From Gnetum montanum (Eukaryota > Streptophyta > Gnetopsida > Gnetales > Gnetaceae): a stretch of 64,000 nucleotides of DNA. Position 1 is the first letter of the stretch. Each line of letters opens with the position of its first letter. Where the stretch lies: positions 972,554 through 1,036,553 of the forward strand of contig MNCI01029622.1 of the NCBI GenBank assembly GCA_015680685.1, given 5' to 3'. A program made the translations under genes and the position numbers. Under the pieces are notes generated by a model. It did no database searches and had not been told where the DNA came from. It was given only the letters and a program-made list of their open reading frames with translations. Of this stretch, positions 33,269 to 45,575 are shown in pieces.

Positions 33269-33985
33269 GATCTATACTAGGGGAGAAAATGGCTATTGAC
33301 TCTTGGAGATCTACACTACTTGAAAAATCTCAAGTATAGCTTGAAAGAAAATTTTCCAAAAGTCTCTATAGTGAGAAAGATTCTAGCTTAAATAGGTCAT
33401 GGAGATTCTAATTCATCATTGCTAATTCTACAATGATTATTGATAGATTTCTGGAAAATTCTAGCATATGCACAACATCTTTTGGTAGAATATTTGCAAA
33501 TTTGACTAATTTTTTCTTTCATACACTGCCTCCATATGCTGCCTAGCATATGGACTTGGGATTCCTAGCATATGGGCTTAAAACCAAAGTTCCATATGTT
33601 GTTTCTATAGGTTTCCTAGCATGTGGAACTACAATGCCAAGTGTGTGGGTTGAAATATACTAGATTTTATGATATTTAAAACACTTTCAACCCTCACAAA
33701 ACTAGATATAAGAAATCTATAGCCTTTTCAGGTTGAAATATAAAGCATTTATAGCCTATGAGGCATTTTTGTTAGTCTCCACAAGTTGGGATGTATGAGA
33801 TGTAGAATGTGTGAGTTGCAAATCCCATATTTTACATTAAAACACCACCTTAAATTCTAGTAACATAGGATTATAATGCCAAATTTTGGAGAAAATAAGG
33901 CAACTATATCTACCTCTATTTTCCCACAAAATTACAACAAATTTTGGCTATAGGATATAACATGAATTTTCTTTGGGGTATTTCA
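33269..33985 (-). repeat. Element E 5' LTR, second part
   Basis: Resumes after element B. Its right end, AACATGAATTTTCTTTGGGG followed by TATTTCA, matches the LTR ends at 55160-55193 (F) and 63190-63217 (H). This fixes the outer end of E at 33985. It contains a cluster of CCATATG/CATATGG palindromes at 33530-33600. Confidence 0.7.
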
Positions 33986-34280
33986 GCAATCAAATCAAAT
34001 AGTTAAAGGATTGATGTACAATGGTAGAAGGTTTTAAATGAACAAATCTTAGAGCCACTTGAAGAAGATTGTCTTAGATTATCCTTAAAAACATACAAAC
34101 TTAGCATCTACCATCATTGCATAGACAACTTCTAAAAGAGCTTTCAACAAACTCCATAGAAACTACATGAACCAGAAAAGATAAAGAAGAGTGCTTGGAA
34201 TTTCATAACAAGTCCAAAAGTTAACAAGTCAAGATAGTCACTATGTCAAAGAAATAAATTAGGACTAAAGAAGATACTAA
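33986..34280 (+). other. Element D: AT-rich sequence with no feature seen
   Basis: No open frame or repeat of note. The first bases (GCAAT) may be E's target duplication, but the partner would lie outside the window. Confidence 0.4.
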
Positions 34281-37064
34281 TCTTCTATTTTAAGATGTGC
34301 CTATTCAAGCACTCACGAAGTATTTGTAGTGTTTTGAATTATCTATCTTTTAGTTATGAAGATGAACCAAATCAAAAAAAGATCTATAGCTTTAGGACCC
34401 AAATGAAGAGGACCCAGAGCCACTTTTTTTATCATGAAGAGAATCAAGATTATGCACAACTATTCCATGTAAAGGATTTTGATGAAACACAACAATGGAG
34501 GAACTTTTACCAGCAAACAATCTTGCACAAAATTGGCTTTAGACCTAGGAAAAATTTCATCAGAGATGTCATTAATTGGATCTTCTATGAAATTAAGCTT
34601 GATGGAAATTTTTTAAAATTCAAGTAGAAGCCAAAACAACTAATCACATTTTAGCCCTAAGAGAAGCTATGAATTTTATGGTGTGTCCCTTCCCAATTTT
34701 TTAGAATAAGACATCAACATTGAAGACAAAGCAAAGATTCTAAGAAATTTAATAATAGCAAATCACCAAGACTGACACTTGACCAGGGATAACATTTCAA
34801 CATTTTTTGGCTATAAGAAAATCTTCCCAGGATTTAATGACCTTAGGTTCCATCATCATATTTTCATTACTAATTTAAATATTTTTTCTAGCTATAATAC
34901 TACTTCTATCATAATGAAACATTTAAAATTTTTTACCATCATTTAAAATAATAAGCCTTTTCACCCAATCTATTTTATGAATACTCAATTGTAGGAAGGT
35001 ATATCAGATATCATAGTCAACAACACCTAGTTTAACATGAGATCATTTTTGTTAGACCATGTTTTAGCTACAACACCAAGTCCTAAGACACTCTAACCTA
35101 TTTTTTCCAAATATGCTAAAGAGAGAAAAGTAAAGAGGAGATGTGGCTTTTTATGATTTTTATCATGTTATCTACCATAAAGAATATATGGACATCTAGA
35201 CTCTTGAGTTTCATATATGTTGTTTATCCACTTTTGTATCAATTTCTTATAGATCAAATAGTGCTTATAATGGAACAAGTCATGGTACACGAGACTAGGG
35301 CTAAGTATAAAGGGAAATTTTCTTCCATGCTCATTACATACAGATAATTGTAGGAGGATTTGAAGGAAACCCAACAAAGCTACCATGAATTGTAGTCCCT
35401 TTTCTAGTAACTCTAGAAGTTGGTAGGCTAATCTACAATATTCCATTATGACATGAATACATGGTAAGGTAGGTTTTTCCTTTACAATGTGTTTTTTGGT
35501 ATTTTGGGAACATTCCTCATATAGTGAGTATAGGAGAAAAATTTGAGAAAGTAGCTTTTCCTGAGGCAAAACATAGGCTCTACAATCCTAAAAATATTTT
35601 AGAAAGGCTCATGAACATTAGGAAAATTATTTTGTGTATTCTATGATAAGTGATGAGCTGGAAAATTTAGCCAAGTAGTAGGTAGAAGGTAAACTAAGAA
35701 GAACTCTCTCTATAATTCCACCTGAGGAGCAATATAGAAAAATAGACCTCTTGACCAATAGGTGGCTTGAGAAACAAAATAATATGTCAAATACATGATT
35801 TAATCAAGGTCAGTTGGACAAGATAAAAGAAAATTAATTTTCATGGCAAATTGATAGGCTGGATGAAGCCTTGGACTCAAAGGCTTTCACTTGGTTTACT
35901 AAAGTTCAAGAACAAAGAAAGAAGCAACTAGAAATTATTTCTACCAAGAAAATTCTGACAAAATAAAAGAGAAGCCATCATCAGAAATTATGAAGATTGG
36001 TACTTGCTCTTCATCATTCAAGGCCTTAACCCTTTTAGATTTTCCTTTAGGATACATTATTATAGGTGGACCAAAATCTATAAAGAATAAAACTAATGAA
36101 GGAAAATTTATCTTCAAGAAACAACATTAAAAAGGTCAAATATTCAAGAATAATTCATCTTTTAATACAAAGAGGTAGATCTTGAAATAGGTAGAAAAAA
36201 AAATTCCATGTCTCATCATGAAGTGGTAGAAAACTTGTCTGCAGTTATTGTTGATTGTTAAATGACTACTGATGAGACTATTAGGGAGTAGAAAAAAGAC
36301 ATCAAAAGGCTAAGGAATTTGCATCATTCCATGTAGTTATATTATGAGGATTCAAAGAAAAATTTTGAAGATCAAATAAAGATATCCCAAATTAATGAAG
36401 TTAATATAGAAGCTCTTAAAATGGAAAATACAGAATTCCACAGAGATTTGGTCAAGAAGGATCAAATACTTCAAGTAGAAGATTTAAAACATGAGGTTAA
36501 CTTAAAATTTATTATAAATAAATTAATAAGCATGAAACAAGAAGCAGAGGAATTCATAACCAACATTAATGAAATGAAGGGTAGCAAAGATGTTTTTGAG
36601 CAAGATGTTACAACCTCTAATGATTTCGTAAGTTGGGTTAATAAAATAAAGAGTAATCACCAGAAATATAAATAAAATTTTTGGATGATGTAATCAATGG
36701 TAGCATGCATCATCTTGAATGAATTAAAAGGACCAACATAGATCTTATTGATACTTTAGAGACTATGTAGGAATGAGAGAGTAACATAAATAAAGCCATC
36801 AATGCAATAGTAATAAGTAATGACAAACCATTAGAAGAAAAGATAGTAGAGGCTTTATTGGCTACTAATGCAAAAGAAGTGGTCTAGGAATTGTAATTAG
36901 TACATAAGAAAAGTTATTTTAAAATCCTACTCCAACAAGAAGATAACCATATTGAAGAATTCACAGCAAAGACTCCAATGGTTGCAGAAGTTCAAAAGCA
37001 AATTTTCCTTTTAGACATTCTTAAAAATGCTCTTGAAAAGAAAGTGACCAATAATTCATCATAA
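34281..37064 (+). pseudogene. Element D upstream coding-like region, unrecognised
   Basis: Several pieces of apparent coding sequence are broken by stops. 34295-34627 is a 110-codon frame with aromatic and charged residues (HEENQDYAQLFHVKDFDETQ, then GFRPRKNFIRDVINWIFYEI). 35800-36000 and 36421-36675 give charged, coiled-coil-like stretches (LVKKDQILQVEDLKHEV). I recognise no family. It could be an extra ORF before gag, as in Ogre elements, or part of an older unrelated insertion. Confidence 0.4.
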
Positions 37065-38118
37065 TTATTTTGTAACCTCTTTGTAGTTATAATTGAATTA
37101 GTTATAACAAATTTTTCATGTTTTGACTAAAAAAGGCATGGAAGTCTTTATAAAAAAAAAAAAAGTCAAGGGGGAAGTTTAAAAGAAATTCTAGAGAATT
37201 AGTTATAGAATGACATTCTAATTTCAACAACAATTCAGTTGCTTTGATTTTATCCTATGAATTCATTTACTTTTTATTATGTTTTAGTTACTTAGATAAT
37301 AGTTTAGTTAGTACTATGCTTTTTATTCAATGTTAGGATTGTCTAATTGCTCTAATAGATTTAATTTCTATAATTCTTGACATCTATTGACTAGCAATAT
37401 AAAAGCTTGTATTTTTATTTTAAAACACGTTCTAAGAAGTATAATTGTAGTGTCTTTTACAAAATTGCTTATTTAATTCTAGATGATCATGATAATCTCT
37501 AATATCTTGGGTTAATTTGAAATAACTTTACTTACAAAGTGTTTCCTCATACTTATTTTATCTCACCTAAATGTTTAATATTTTACACAAATATTCTTTT
37601 CAATCTTCTCTTAAATCCATTAAATCAAGCTCTATTTCTATTTTTCTTATGTATTTTTCTCTCTAGGAAAAACTAGGAATATATTTTTTTAGAATTATGC
37701 TTAAGCATTTTAGCAAATGTTTGTTTGTTTCAAATAACATACAATTAAGACTATGTAGACTAAGTAGCTTTGACATAATAGGAGCTCTTAATCTTATAGT
37801 TTAAGGAAAAGTTAGATGAATTTCTATCATAATAACCAATCACAGTTTAATATACTATATGAATCATTTTAACATTTTTCAATAGTAGTTACACATTAGT
37901 TTGCTCTATTACCACTAAGTTTATTTGGATGTATCTAGGCCTAGGTGTTTTTCAAAGACTAGCACACACCTAAACTCAAGTTTGAAGGAACTTCTTGTCT
38001 AAGTGATTTTCATCATAAAGCTAGGGATCACAAAGTTGGCAATAGGAAATGAATCCTATGTCATCACCAAAAGTTCTTTTTGGCCCTAGAAGGGTTGAAT
38101 TAACCTTTTTCTTTGTTC
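37065..38118 (+). other. Element D noncoding segment before gag
   Basis: AT-rich. A long A run with GTCAAGGGGGAAG at about 37150-37180 looks like a polypurine tract, but I found no LTR beside it that matches elsewhere in D. The part from 37912 to 38368 occurs a second time at 45119-45575 through the rearrangement of element C. Confidence 0.45.
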
Positions 38119-38363
38119 ATGACTGAACAATTTAAGAAGTTTAAAAAATTTGAAAATCCTAAGAAATATTCAAATTATAAAACTAAGCTTTCATCAAAAG
38201 AAGAGGAAGAAAGGGTTTGTGAAGTAGGAACTAGTAGTCAAGTTAAACCCAGATGAACTAGAAGGTTACTCTTTTTATCTAGTTTACTGGTCTTTAGAAA
38301 TAGAAGAAGAAATTTTAAAAAAAATATTAATATGATGAATCCACTACCAATAAATCCTTGGCA
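38119..38363 (+). pseudogene. Element D gag, N-terminal part
   Basis: ATG at 38119 opens a charged frame (MTEQFKKFKKFENPKKYSNY...) with a stop near 38255. The reading resumes across element C: the last codons before AGTAG (NPLPINPWQV) connect to ATSLRFPNYLDIP-like codons after 46648. Element C is therefore inserted inside this gene. Confidence 0.55.
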
Positions 38364-38368
38364 AGTAG
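38364..38368. repeat. Target-site duplication of element C, left copy (AGTAG)
   Basis: AGTAG precedes TGATGAGAC. It recurs at 46644-46648, and also at 45571-45575 inside the rearranged element. Confidence 0.88.
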
Positions 38369-39450
38369 TGATGAGACATGATATCATGTATGCAATATTG
38401 TGGCAGTCGCGATATAGCATCCCATGCGATATTGCATACGCGATATCACGTCATCCCTTGCGATATCGCGTACGTGATATCGTGGTCCATCGCCAAGTCT
38501 ATAAATAAGAGGCGACTCTCCCTTCTTTCCTCATCCTAGGTTAGAAGTAGGGAAACTCTGGCAGTTTGATCACTCCAGAGATAGAATATTTTCCATGTGC
38601 CCGTAGTAGGAGTCCTAAAGTGAACAGATCTTTATTCGAGCAACATTGTACTTGAACACAAGTTATGTACGACAATAAAGACAAAATTCCTGGATAAACC
38701 TTGCAGTGCATGGAATAGGATTTTATTTTAATGTTATTTATTGCTTTCTCTCTCTCACCCTTAAACTCTTAGAATCCGGAATGAGTATGACTTGATTACG
38801 AGCATCTAAGGATGTGTACGGATAATCAAGGAATTAGTTGCTCATCGCAACGTGGTATGAGTACGACTTGATTACGAGCATGTAAGTGTAACTACTTGGT
38901 AACCTAGTGGCGTATCCAGGATCTACGCTTGGTAATCCTAGTGGTAGTCATGCACCAATATGTGTACGATTAGTCAAGGAATAGGCTGCTCACCGCACTT
39001 AGGCTAGATTAGATTCTCTCAACCCTTTCCTCCTAGTTAAGTGCCTCAGTACAACCACTTTGAGCACGTGCATTACGCGTGGGATCTCAACAACAATTAG
39101 CATTTGGTAACCACGGTTGCATCGGTTCAGGGTGTGTATGATAAGTGGGAAAAAATGTTGACACTAGGTAATTTAGACTTAGTCATTAGTTAGAGTTAGC
39201 AATTAGTTTCTCAACCCTTCACCTTGTTAGCATAGGAGACATAAAACATAAAAGACCATAAAAATCATATACCTCAGACTTACTTAACCATACACCGTGA
39301 CAACAACAAGTAAGTCTGGGAAGACAACGAATGATTAACCCCAAGTGTTTCATGGTGCATGTAGGCACTTAGTCTACAAAGTTCGACCAGAACATGCATG
39401 CTACGCTCGTATTCGTATGGTTGAGTGTAGGGGTAGCTTGCCACTCATCA
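38369..39450 (+). repeat. Element C 5' LTR
   Basis: Begins TGATGAGAC and ends ACTCATCA, an imperfect terminal inverted pair. A GATATC-palindrome cluster lies at 38407-38484, directly upstream of the TATA box TCTATAAATAAG (38499-38510). A later part has repeated units with GATTACGAGCAT and GTACGA (38780-39010). Confidence 0.9.
38407..38484. repeat. GATATC palindrome cluster upstream of the C promoter
   Basis: About five overlapping CGATAT/ATATCG-containing motifs, including GCGATATCGC and ACGTGATATCG, in 78 bp. It is also present in the LTR at 45576 (45614-45691). The truncated 3' LTR at 44881 keeps only about two motifs and is about 80 bp shorter here. Possible promoter-proximal regulatory array. 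Confidence 0.75.
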
Positions 39451-39470
39451 TTGGCACCATTGCCAGGGAC
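39451..39470 (+). promoter_or_regulatory. Element C primer-binding site
   Basis: TTGGCACCATTGCCAGGGAC, directly after the LTR. It matches the Athila/Tat-type site TGGCGCCGTTGCCGGGGA (known to pair with tRNA-Asp) except at CG positions, which have become CA. G has a similar copy at 57996. Confidence 0.85.
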
Positions 39471-39852
39471 TAAGTATTTGTGGGCTGAATTGAACATAAA
39501 GGATATCACTCACATCGTTGGGAGCCTAAATGAACCTTCGGGTTAATTAAAGAAAAATTTATATAATGTTAAAATTAGCACACTGATAACAATGTATTCT
39601 TCTCATAAGAGCAACTCACCACCTAAGGACCATACACGAGACATTCGGCAACATAAAACACATAACCAAAATCAGCCAAGTACTAAACAATACAAGATAG
39701 TCTATACTCATCCCGATGAGTATATTCCAAATTTTACTTTTATCCTCCATCAAGATGAATAGCTATGATGGAGAGATTTGCAAGGTAACATAGTGTTACA
39801 TCCAGATCATGTAGTTCCAAACATGCTCTTCCGTGCCTTGTTATAGACTGGC

Positions 39853-42800
39853 ATGACAAAATTATACGTTGAATACGTTGTAGAAGATTTTGACTCAAGG
39901 GATTATTATCCCACAGAATCACAATGTATGAGGGACTCAAGTCAAGAGAACCAACATACACTATTGAATGGCAAAGGTTTGCACGTCCTTAGTGAAAGAA
40001 GAGATGATGAACCCATTATCATAGGTTCTCTAACAAATGATGTTCCCCCTCCTAACGATGGTGAGGAGGTGGGGTATCAAAACCTACTCTCAACGATACA
40101 TATTACTGGTTCTGATCCCTGTGAACACCAATTGTTCATAGAGGGAATAACCACTCATGCTAAGGACGGGCACTTAGATTTTCATCACTATCGGGGTTGG
40201 AGTAGCAGAAGAGAAGGTAGGAAACATCGTCATGGTGATGGTTGTCCTTCTTCTTCCCCTTCTTTGCATCATTCACTCTCTCCTTCCACATCTAGGCGCA
40301 ACCATCACAAGCATAACGGAGAGGATAAAGGTAAGAAAAATGAGAGACCTCAACGAGAGAGTCAAGAGAGAGGACAAGGGCATGAATGAAGGGAAAGTAA
40401 GGAACAACGTAGACATCATAGGCGTCATGAAAGAGATGATCATGAAAAGCCCCTACTTGCAACCCGAAGTATGCTTGACATAACGAAGGCTGTAAGAATT
40501 CCTACAAGGAATTTAAAAGATAGTCAAATCAAACACTTAGACATGAACAACATCCCATGATTTGAAGGGAGATACAACGCTAATTTGTAGCATCATTTAC
40601 AGGCATTCCATGATGCCTGTGCCTTGAAAAATATAGAAAAGGAGTGGCAAAAACTAAAGTTGTTTCCCAAGACACTCATCAAGGAAGCAGAGAGTTGGTA
40701 TTGGTCCTTAGATTTAGAGACCATCAGGAGGTGGAGTACAATGCTAGAACTCTTCAACAATAAGTATCAAATGTACTCTAGAGTGTCCAATTTGCATAAG
40801 CAGATCCACGGATGGAAGCAAGGAAAGCATGAACCCTTGGATGCTACCATGGCCCGCTACTACACATTGTTACATCATTGCCTAGGCCATGGATACGCAC
40901 AGCGGGATCAACTTCGCCACATCGTAGATGGGCTAAGGCATGAGACTAGAAGAACCCTTGGGACTTATGCCCAAGGGAGACTATCACAACTCAGAGCCCA
41001 TGAAGTTCATCGCTTGTTGGAGCAAGTAGCAAAAGAAGAAGGTGAGCTACTTAAAAGGGAAGGTGTGGAAGAATACAACCATGATCCTTCTCTTCGAAAG
41101 AAGGGAGTGAAATTTTGCAATGAAGAGGATGAGTCACCAATCGAAGAGTTGGTGAATAGGAAAACCTTGCCGATTCAAAAGTTAACAATAGAAATAGTGG
41201 ATAAGGTAGATGATGTATGGAGTTCTTTAGACTCTAAAATTGAAACTATGTTAAAAATTGTAGAAGAGTCTAAGGTGGAATGAAGTAGTGACAAAGATAA
41301 GACAAAGTGGAGAGATTTAGGCCCTGCACATAATAAGGGTAAGGGGAAAATCACTAACTCAGATGTGGTTGTGGATTTAGACACAGATGATGATGGTGGA
41401 TGTGAGATCTGCTACTATGACCATCCTAAGGGATGTTGTCCAATCATCTCACATCTACAAGAGTCTGGGGTGTATGCACTTAATCCAAGACTTAATCAAT
41501 GGCAAACACCCCATAGGTTACCTTATCCCCAAGGTAACCCAAGGAAGTTCCACCAACCATTAATGTATTATCCAAGTGGAACTCCACCACAACCCATTGG
41601 ACAACATCAACAGTGGAAATACCCACAGTCATGGGGGATGCCATCGTTAAAACATCAGTACCCTTACCGGTAGCTTGACCCTTATGGATATTATGTGCAA
41701 CAACCAATTTCTCCAAGTGACTCTATGAGTCACAAAACTTCCCACCATCACTACCAAGTTCGGGAGTACTTCAGAAGAACTCTTTTTCCTCTGGGAGACA
41801 CTCCATACCCACACCATCCTCCAAATCCATCCGCACCTCTTCCACAAGTAGTTCCCATAACACCTTTTGCTCCAACAATGCAAGGGGAACTTCCTACTCA
41901 ATCGCAGCAATGTGACACTACGAGAGCTGTAAATATTCAACTTGCTGCTGGTTCTGAAAACTTTAAAAAGAGAAGAACCTTCTTCAGAACCAAAATCCTA
42001 GACAAACTCTCATAACAAGAAGAGGTTGATCCCATGTACACTCCTCCACCATCTAACACTTCAAAGTACCCTTTAGTCCAATATAGCTTCATGCATAAGG
42101 TTATGTTAACGCATACCATAACCGGTTGGATCAAGGTAGGCCACCTTCCCAGGAAACTAACTGATCCTGGAAGTCCCTTAATCTACATTCAAGTCATCAA
42201 AAATAAACCACATAGGGCTCTTCTTGACTCAGGTTCCAGAGTCAACTTAATTTCACAAGAGATGTGTCACGCTTGGAACCTGCCCGAACTTAAGAAGAGC
42301 AACATTCAACTAGAGCTGGCAAACCAGTCAATCACCATTCCCTTGGGATTGGTGGAGGACATCATTAACACTGTGTGTGGTTGGTCTTACCCAATTGATT
42401 TCTTGGTGATTGAAGTCAACAACAACAAAGGGGACTTCCCAATAATAATGGGAAGGACATGGCTTAGTACAGTAGACGCATGCCTTAGGATCCGCAATCT
42501 TTCCTTGGAAATCTCTAAGATAAATATTTATGGGAAGATCGACAAGAGAAAAGTTTCATGCATCACATACAGTGATTCATCAGGTGATGACATGGAGGAA
42601 ATGCCTCCATGTAGTAGGTGTGCCCTTGAAACTTTGAAACAAAGATGCCTATATGTAGCAACCACACAACCAGTAGAAGAAACCCCGTGGTTGACAACTA
42701 CTAGAAGGAGGAACCAAATATGCATGGAATGAACTGAGGCACTAACCCATGCCAACAATGAAGGCATAGAAACATTGGAATATAAGCGTTGCCAACTTCC

Positions 42801-42923
42801 ACCCCTTAATCTAAGATCATCAATTGGGAGAAGTTGGACACTTCTTAGAAATTCAAACAGATGCTCATTATTTTGGATCTCTCCCTTTCCACTCAGTCAT
42901 GGGGGAGATGGCCACCTATGCTA
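39853..42923 (+). pseudogene. Element C gag-protease frame
   Basis: One frame throughout, interrupted by nonsense codons at 40387, about 40558 and 40588, 41281, 41671, 42013 and 42730, with no frameshift. The N-terminal part has an Arg/His/Ser-rich stretch (40190-40390). The gag core lies at 40600-41000 (KLKLFPKTLIKEAESWYWSL, HKQIHGWKQGKHEPLDATMA). A cysteine motif near 41405 reads CEICYYDHPKGCC. The protease lies at 42190-42540: ALLDSGSRVNLIS carries the D-S-G triad, with PIIMGRTWLST at its end. It makes capsid and protease only; enzymes must come from another element. Confidence 0.88.
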
Positions 42924-44865
42924 ACCATATGGGGCCCTCAGTTCTTTTTAAGTTTTTGTTTTACACATTTTTGGTTTACGCATTTTTGTTTTACAACATT
43001 TTTTTTTACAAGTTTTTGTCTTACATATTTTTGTTTTAAAACTTTCTTTAACTCTTCTTGTTTTTTTTTACAACATCATTATACTTTTCCATTTTGTGTG
43101 TATGTGTGTGATCCACCCTGTAAGTTTGTTACCCAATAAGTGTTCTGCATGATGGCATGAACTATTTTCATGTTGATTGTTAATGTTTGGTTTTTACCTT
43201 TAAGTCACAATGTTGATACTAAGGTATGTTTCTTTTGATATGGAAGGCAATGAGACCACTTCATCCATCCATCCATCAGTTTCAATGGTCTCTCTCGGCT
43301 TTGAAATGTATAGTCCCCTTCTAATAAGAACTTAAACAAATCGGTGACTAGGTATTTCTCAAACTAAGGAAGGACTCAAGGATTGAAAAGGATGTAACTT
43401 CAAGGGAACTTGATGCTTTTGTATTGGATGTTCTCTTGGGTGCTTGGATGTTTTCTTTTTGAGTTTTCTTGCCATTCCTATGTTACCCCAATTATCAGAA
43501 GCTGAGAAAATAAAAATAAAAAGTCTTTGCATGGTGTGGTTCTCACTCATAAAAACACAAAACATAAAAAAGAAAAAAACTAAGTGAGAATTCAAAGCAC
43601 ACCCCTTAGACGAAATAAACTTGGGCTACAAGCATTGGTTATGGAACCAAAAGTGTTCCCTCTAACTAAGGCCCTTCTCGCTTCCCATTCTCTCCTTTGT
43701 TTTGTCGGAATAGTGGTGACTCTTGGGGAAGGCATCCTTGTTATCCAAATGGATGGTTTAGCCAAATGCATTGATGCGAAGTCACTGGATGTAGTTGGTT
43801 TGAGGTCAGACTTGGAATGGGATTTGCTAAGTAACATTAATCATGAAACACACAAGGGGCTGTACACCACCTTGTTCTTGGGATTCCATTCCATCCTCTT
43901 CTCTCTACCCTTCTCTCCATTATTCACCTCATTGCTGGTTGTATCATTAGTGTATATTTTGGTAGATGTGTTGTTTTCTTTTTGGTAACTTCTTACGGTT
44001 AAGACTTTAAGTCTTGTTCCAAATGACATTCTCGGAGCCTACAGACTCTTTGAATGTGGGTTTGTCAGGGCATTAAGGGCATGAGCTTCCTTTGGGAAGG
44101 ACCCATTGACATTCCTATTTGGAGCATTAGTTAAATTCTTCCCCTTAAAATTTTGCAATTAAATTTTTTTTTCATTTCCATCTTGACATCCATTTCATCG
44201 ATGCCATAGTTGTCCCTTTTTATCTATCTTTCTTACTCCTTTTCTTTCTCCATTCTAACGCTACCGAAGGTTTGTGATTAGTCATGGGGATACGAGGCCC
44301 GATTTTTTTGATTTTCTCTTAGCCCTGAATTTTTTCAATTCTTTCCTAACCCCTACACCTTTGGTAGTCATCATTAATATATCTCCAGACCGTAATCAGC
44401 CATACCACAACCTAGCCAATGGACTTATACCGAAGCAAGTATTACCCACATTGAAATTCATCTACCCTTGCTAATACAAGACTGTGTTGTGTGTGTAGAT
44501 GGCAATCATGCAACAATGGACCGGATCTGGAATGAACGCTTGGAATGGAGTAGTGCTGAAAGTAGCTATGCAAGGTGCAAGATCAATGGTGTGCTTATGG
44601 ATGGACAACGAAAGGTGCAATCTTGGCGTTGACAACAACAAGACTTCTTCTCTCTTCTTCTCTCCTCTTCTCTCTTCTCTTTTCTCTTAGCTACCAAATG
44701 AGGCCTGATGTCAATGTAATAAGCTGTTCATCCTTGTTGTCATGAACACCAGTTGTTGAGTCTTGTAATGATGATTCGTTCACATGTCATCCCATTAGTT
44801 CCATTCCCCTCAATAATCCCATACCTTCCCAATATTTTGTAAGGAACTTGAGGATGAGTTTTCAT
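42924..44865 (+). other. Element C noncoding region after the protease
   Basis: A T-rich stretch of repeated TTTTTGTTTTACA units (42940-43070) is followed by mostly noncoding sequence. An ORF at 43584-43988 encodes two hydrophobic stretches (near its N-terminus and C-terminus), where full Athila elements carry an env-like ORF, but I see no specific similarity. Copies of the purine motif AGTCATGGGG occur at about 42897, 44281 and 44868. Confidence 0.55.
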
Positions 44866-44880
44866 TCAGTCATGGGGGTA
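44866..44880 (+). promoter_or_regulatory. Element C polypurine tract
   Basis: CAGTCATGGGGGTA directly precedes TGATGAGACGCG of the 3' LTR. Confidence 0.75.
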
Positions 44881-45057
44881 TGATGAGACGCGATATCACA
44901 TAGGCTGCGATATTGCAGTCTACCACCAAGTCTATAAATAAGAGGTGGCCCTCCCTTGTTTCCTCATCCTAGGTTAGAAGTAGCGAAACTCTGGCAATTT
45001 GATCACTCCAGAGATAGAATATTTTCCATGTGCCTGCAGTAGGAGTCCTAAAGTGAA
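44881..45057 (+). repeat. Element C 3' LTR, truncated
   Basis: Starts TGATGAGACGCG with TATA box TCTATAAATAAG (44931-44942) and follows the 5' LTR to CCTAAAGTGAA, then breaks off. The part upstream of TATA is about 80 bp shorter than in the other two LTRs. What follows is flanking element D sequence, not LTR. Confidence 0.85.
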
Positions 45058-45575
45058 TGTTTTTCACTAAGTTTATTTGGATGTATCTAGGCCTAGGTGT
45101 ATCTAAGTGAATATTTGACCACTAAGTTTATTTGTATGTATCTAGGCCTAGGTGTTTTTCAAAGACTAGCACACACCTAAACTCAAGTTTGAAGGAACTT
45201 CTTGTCTAAGTGATTTTCATCATAAAGCTAGGGATCACAAAGTTGGCAATAGGAAATGAATCCTATGTCATCACCAAAAGTTCTTTTTGGCCCTAGAAGG
45301 GTTGAATTAACCTTTTTCTTTGTTCATGACTGAACAATTTAAGAAGTTTAAAAAATTTGAAAATCCTAAGAAATATTCAAATTATAAAACTAAGCTTTCA
45401 TCAAAAGAAGAGGAAGAAAGGGTTTGTGAAGTAGGAACTAGTAGTCAAGTTAAACCCAGATGAACTAGAAGGTTACTCTTTTTATCTAGTTTACTGGTCT
45501 TTAGAAATAGAAGAAGAAAATTTTAAAAAAATATTAATATGATGAATCCACTACTAATAAATCCTTGGCAAGTAG
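45058..45575 (+). repeat. Second copy of element D flank between two C LTRs
   Basis: 45119-45575 repeats 37912-38368 with few differences, including the gag start and the AGTAG next to the LTR. The first 61 bp are an extra partial copy of CACTAAGTTTATTTGG..., so a short tandem duplication sits at the junction. Confidence 0.9.

Noticed and set aside
37150-37400. 3' LTR start after GTCAAGGGGGAAG in D
   Set aside because: No sequence elsewhere in D matches the following DNA, so an LTR cannot be shown.
42824-43139. Phe-rich membrane-protein ORFs
   Set aside because: They are translations of TTTTTGTTTTACA repeats in noncoding sequence, and overlap each other in different frames.
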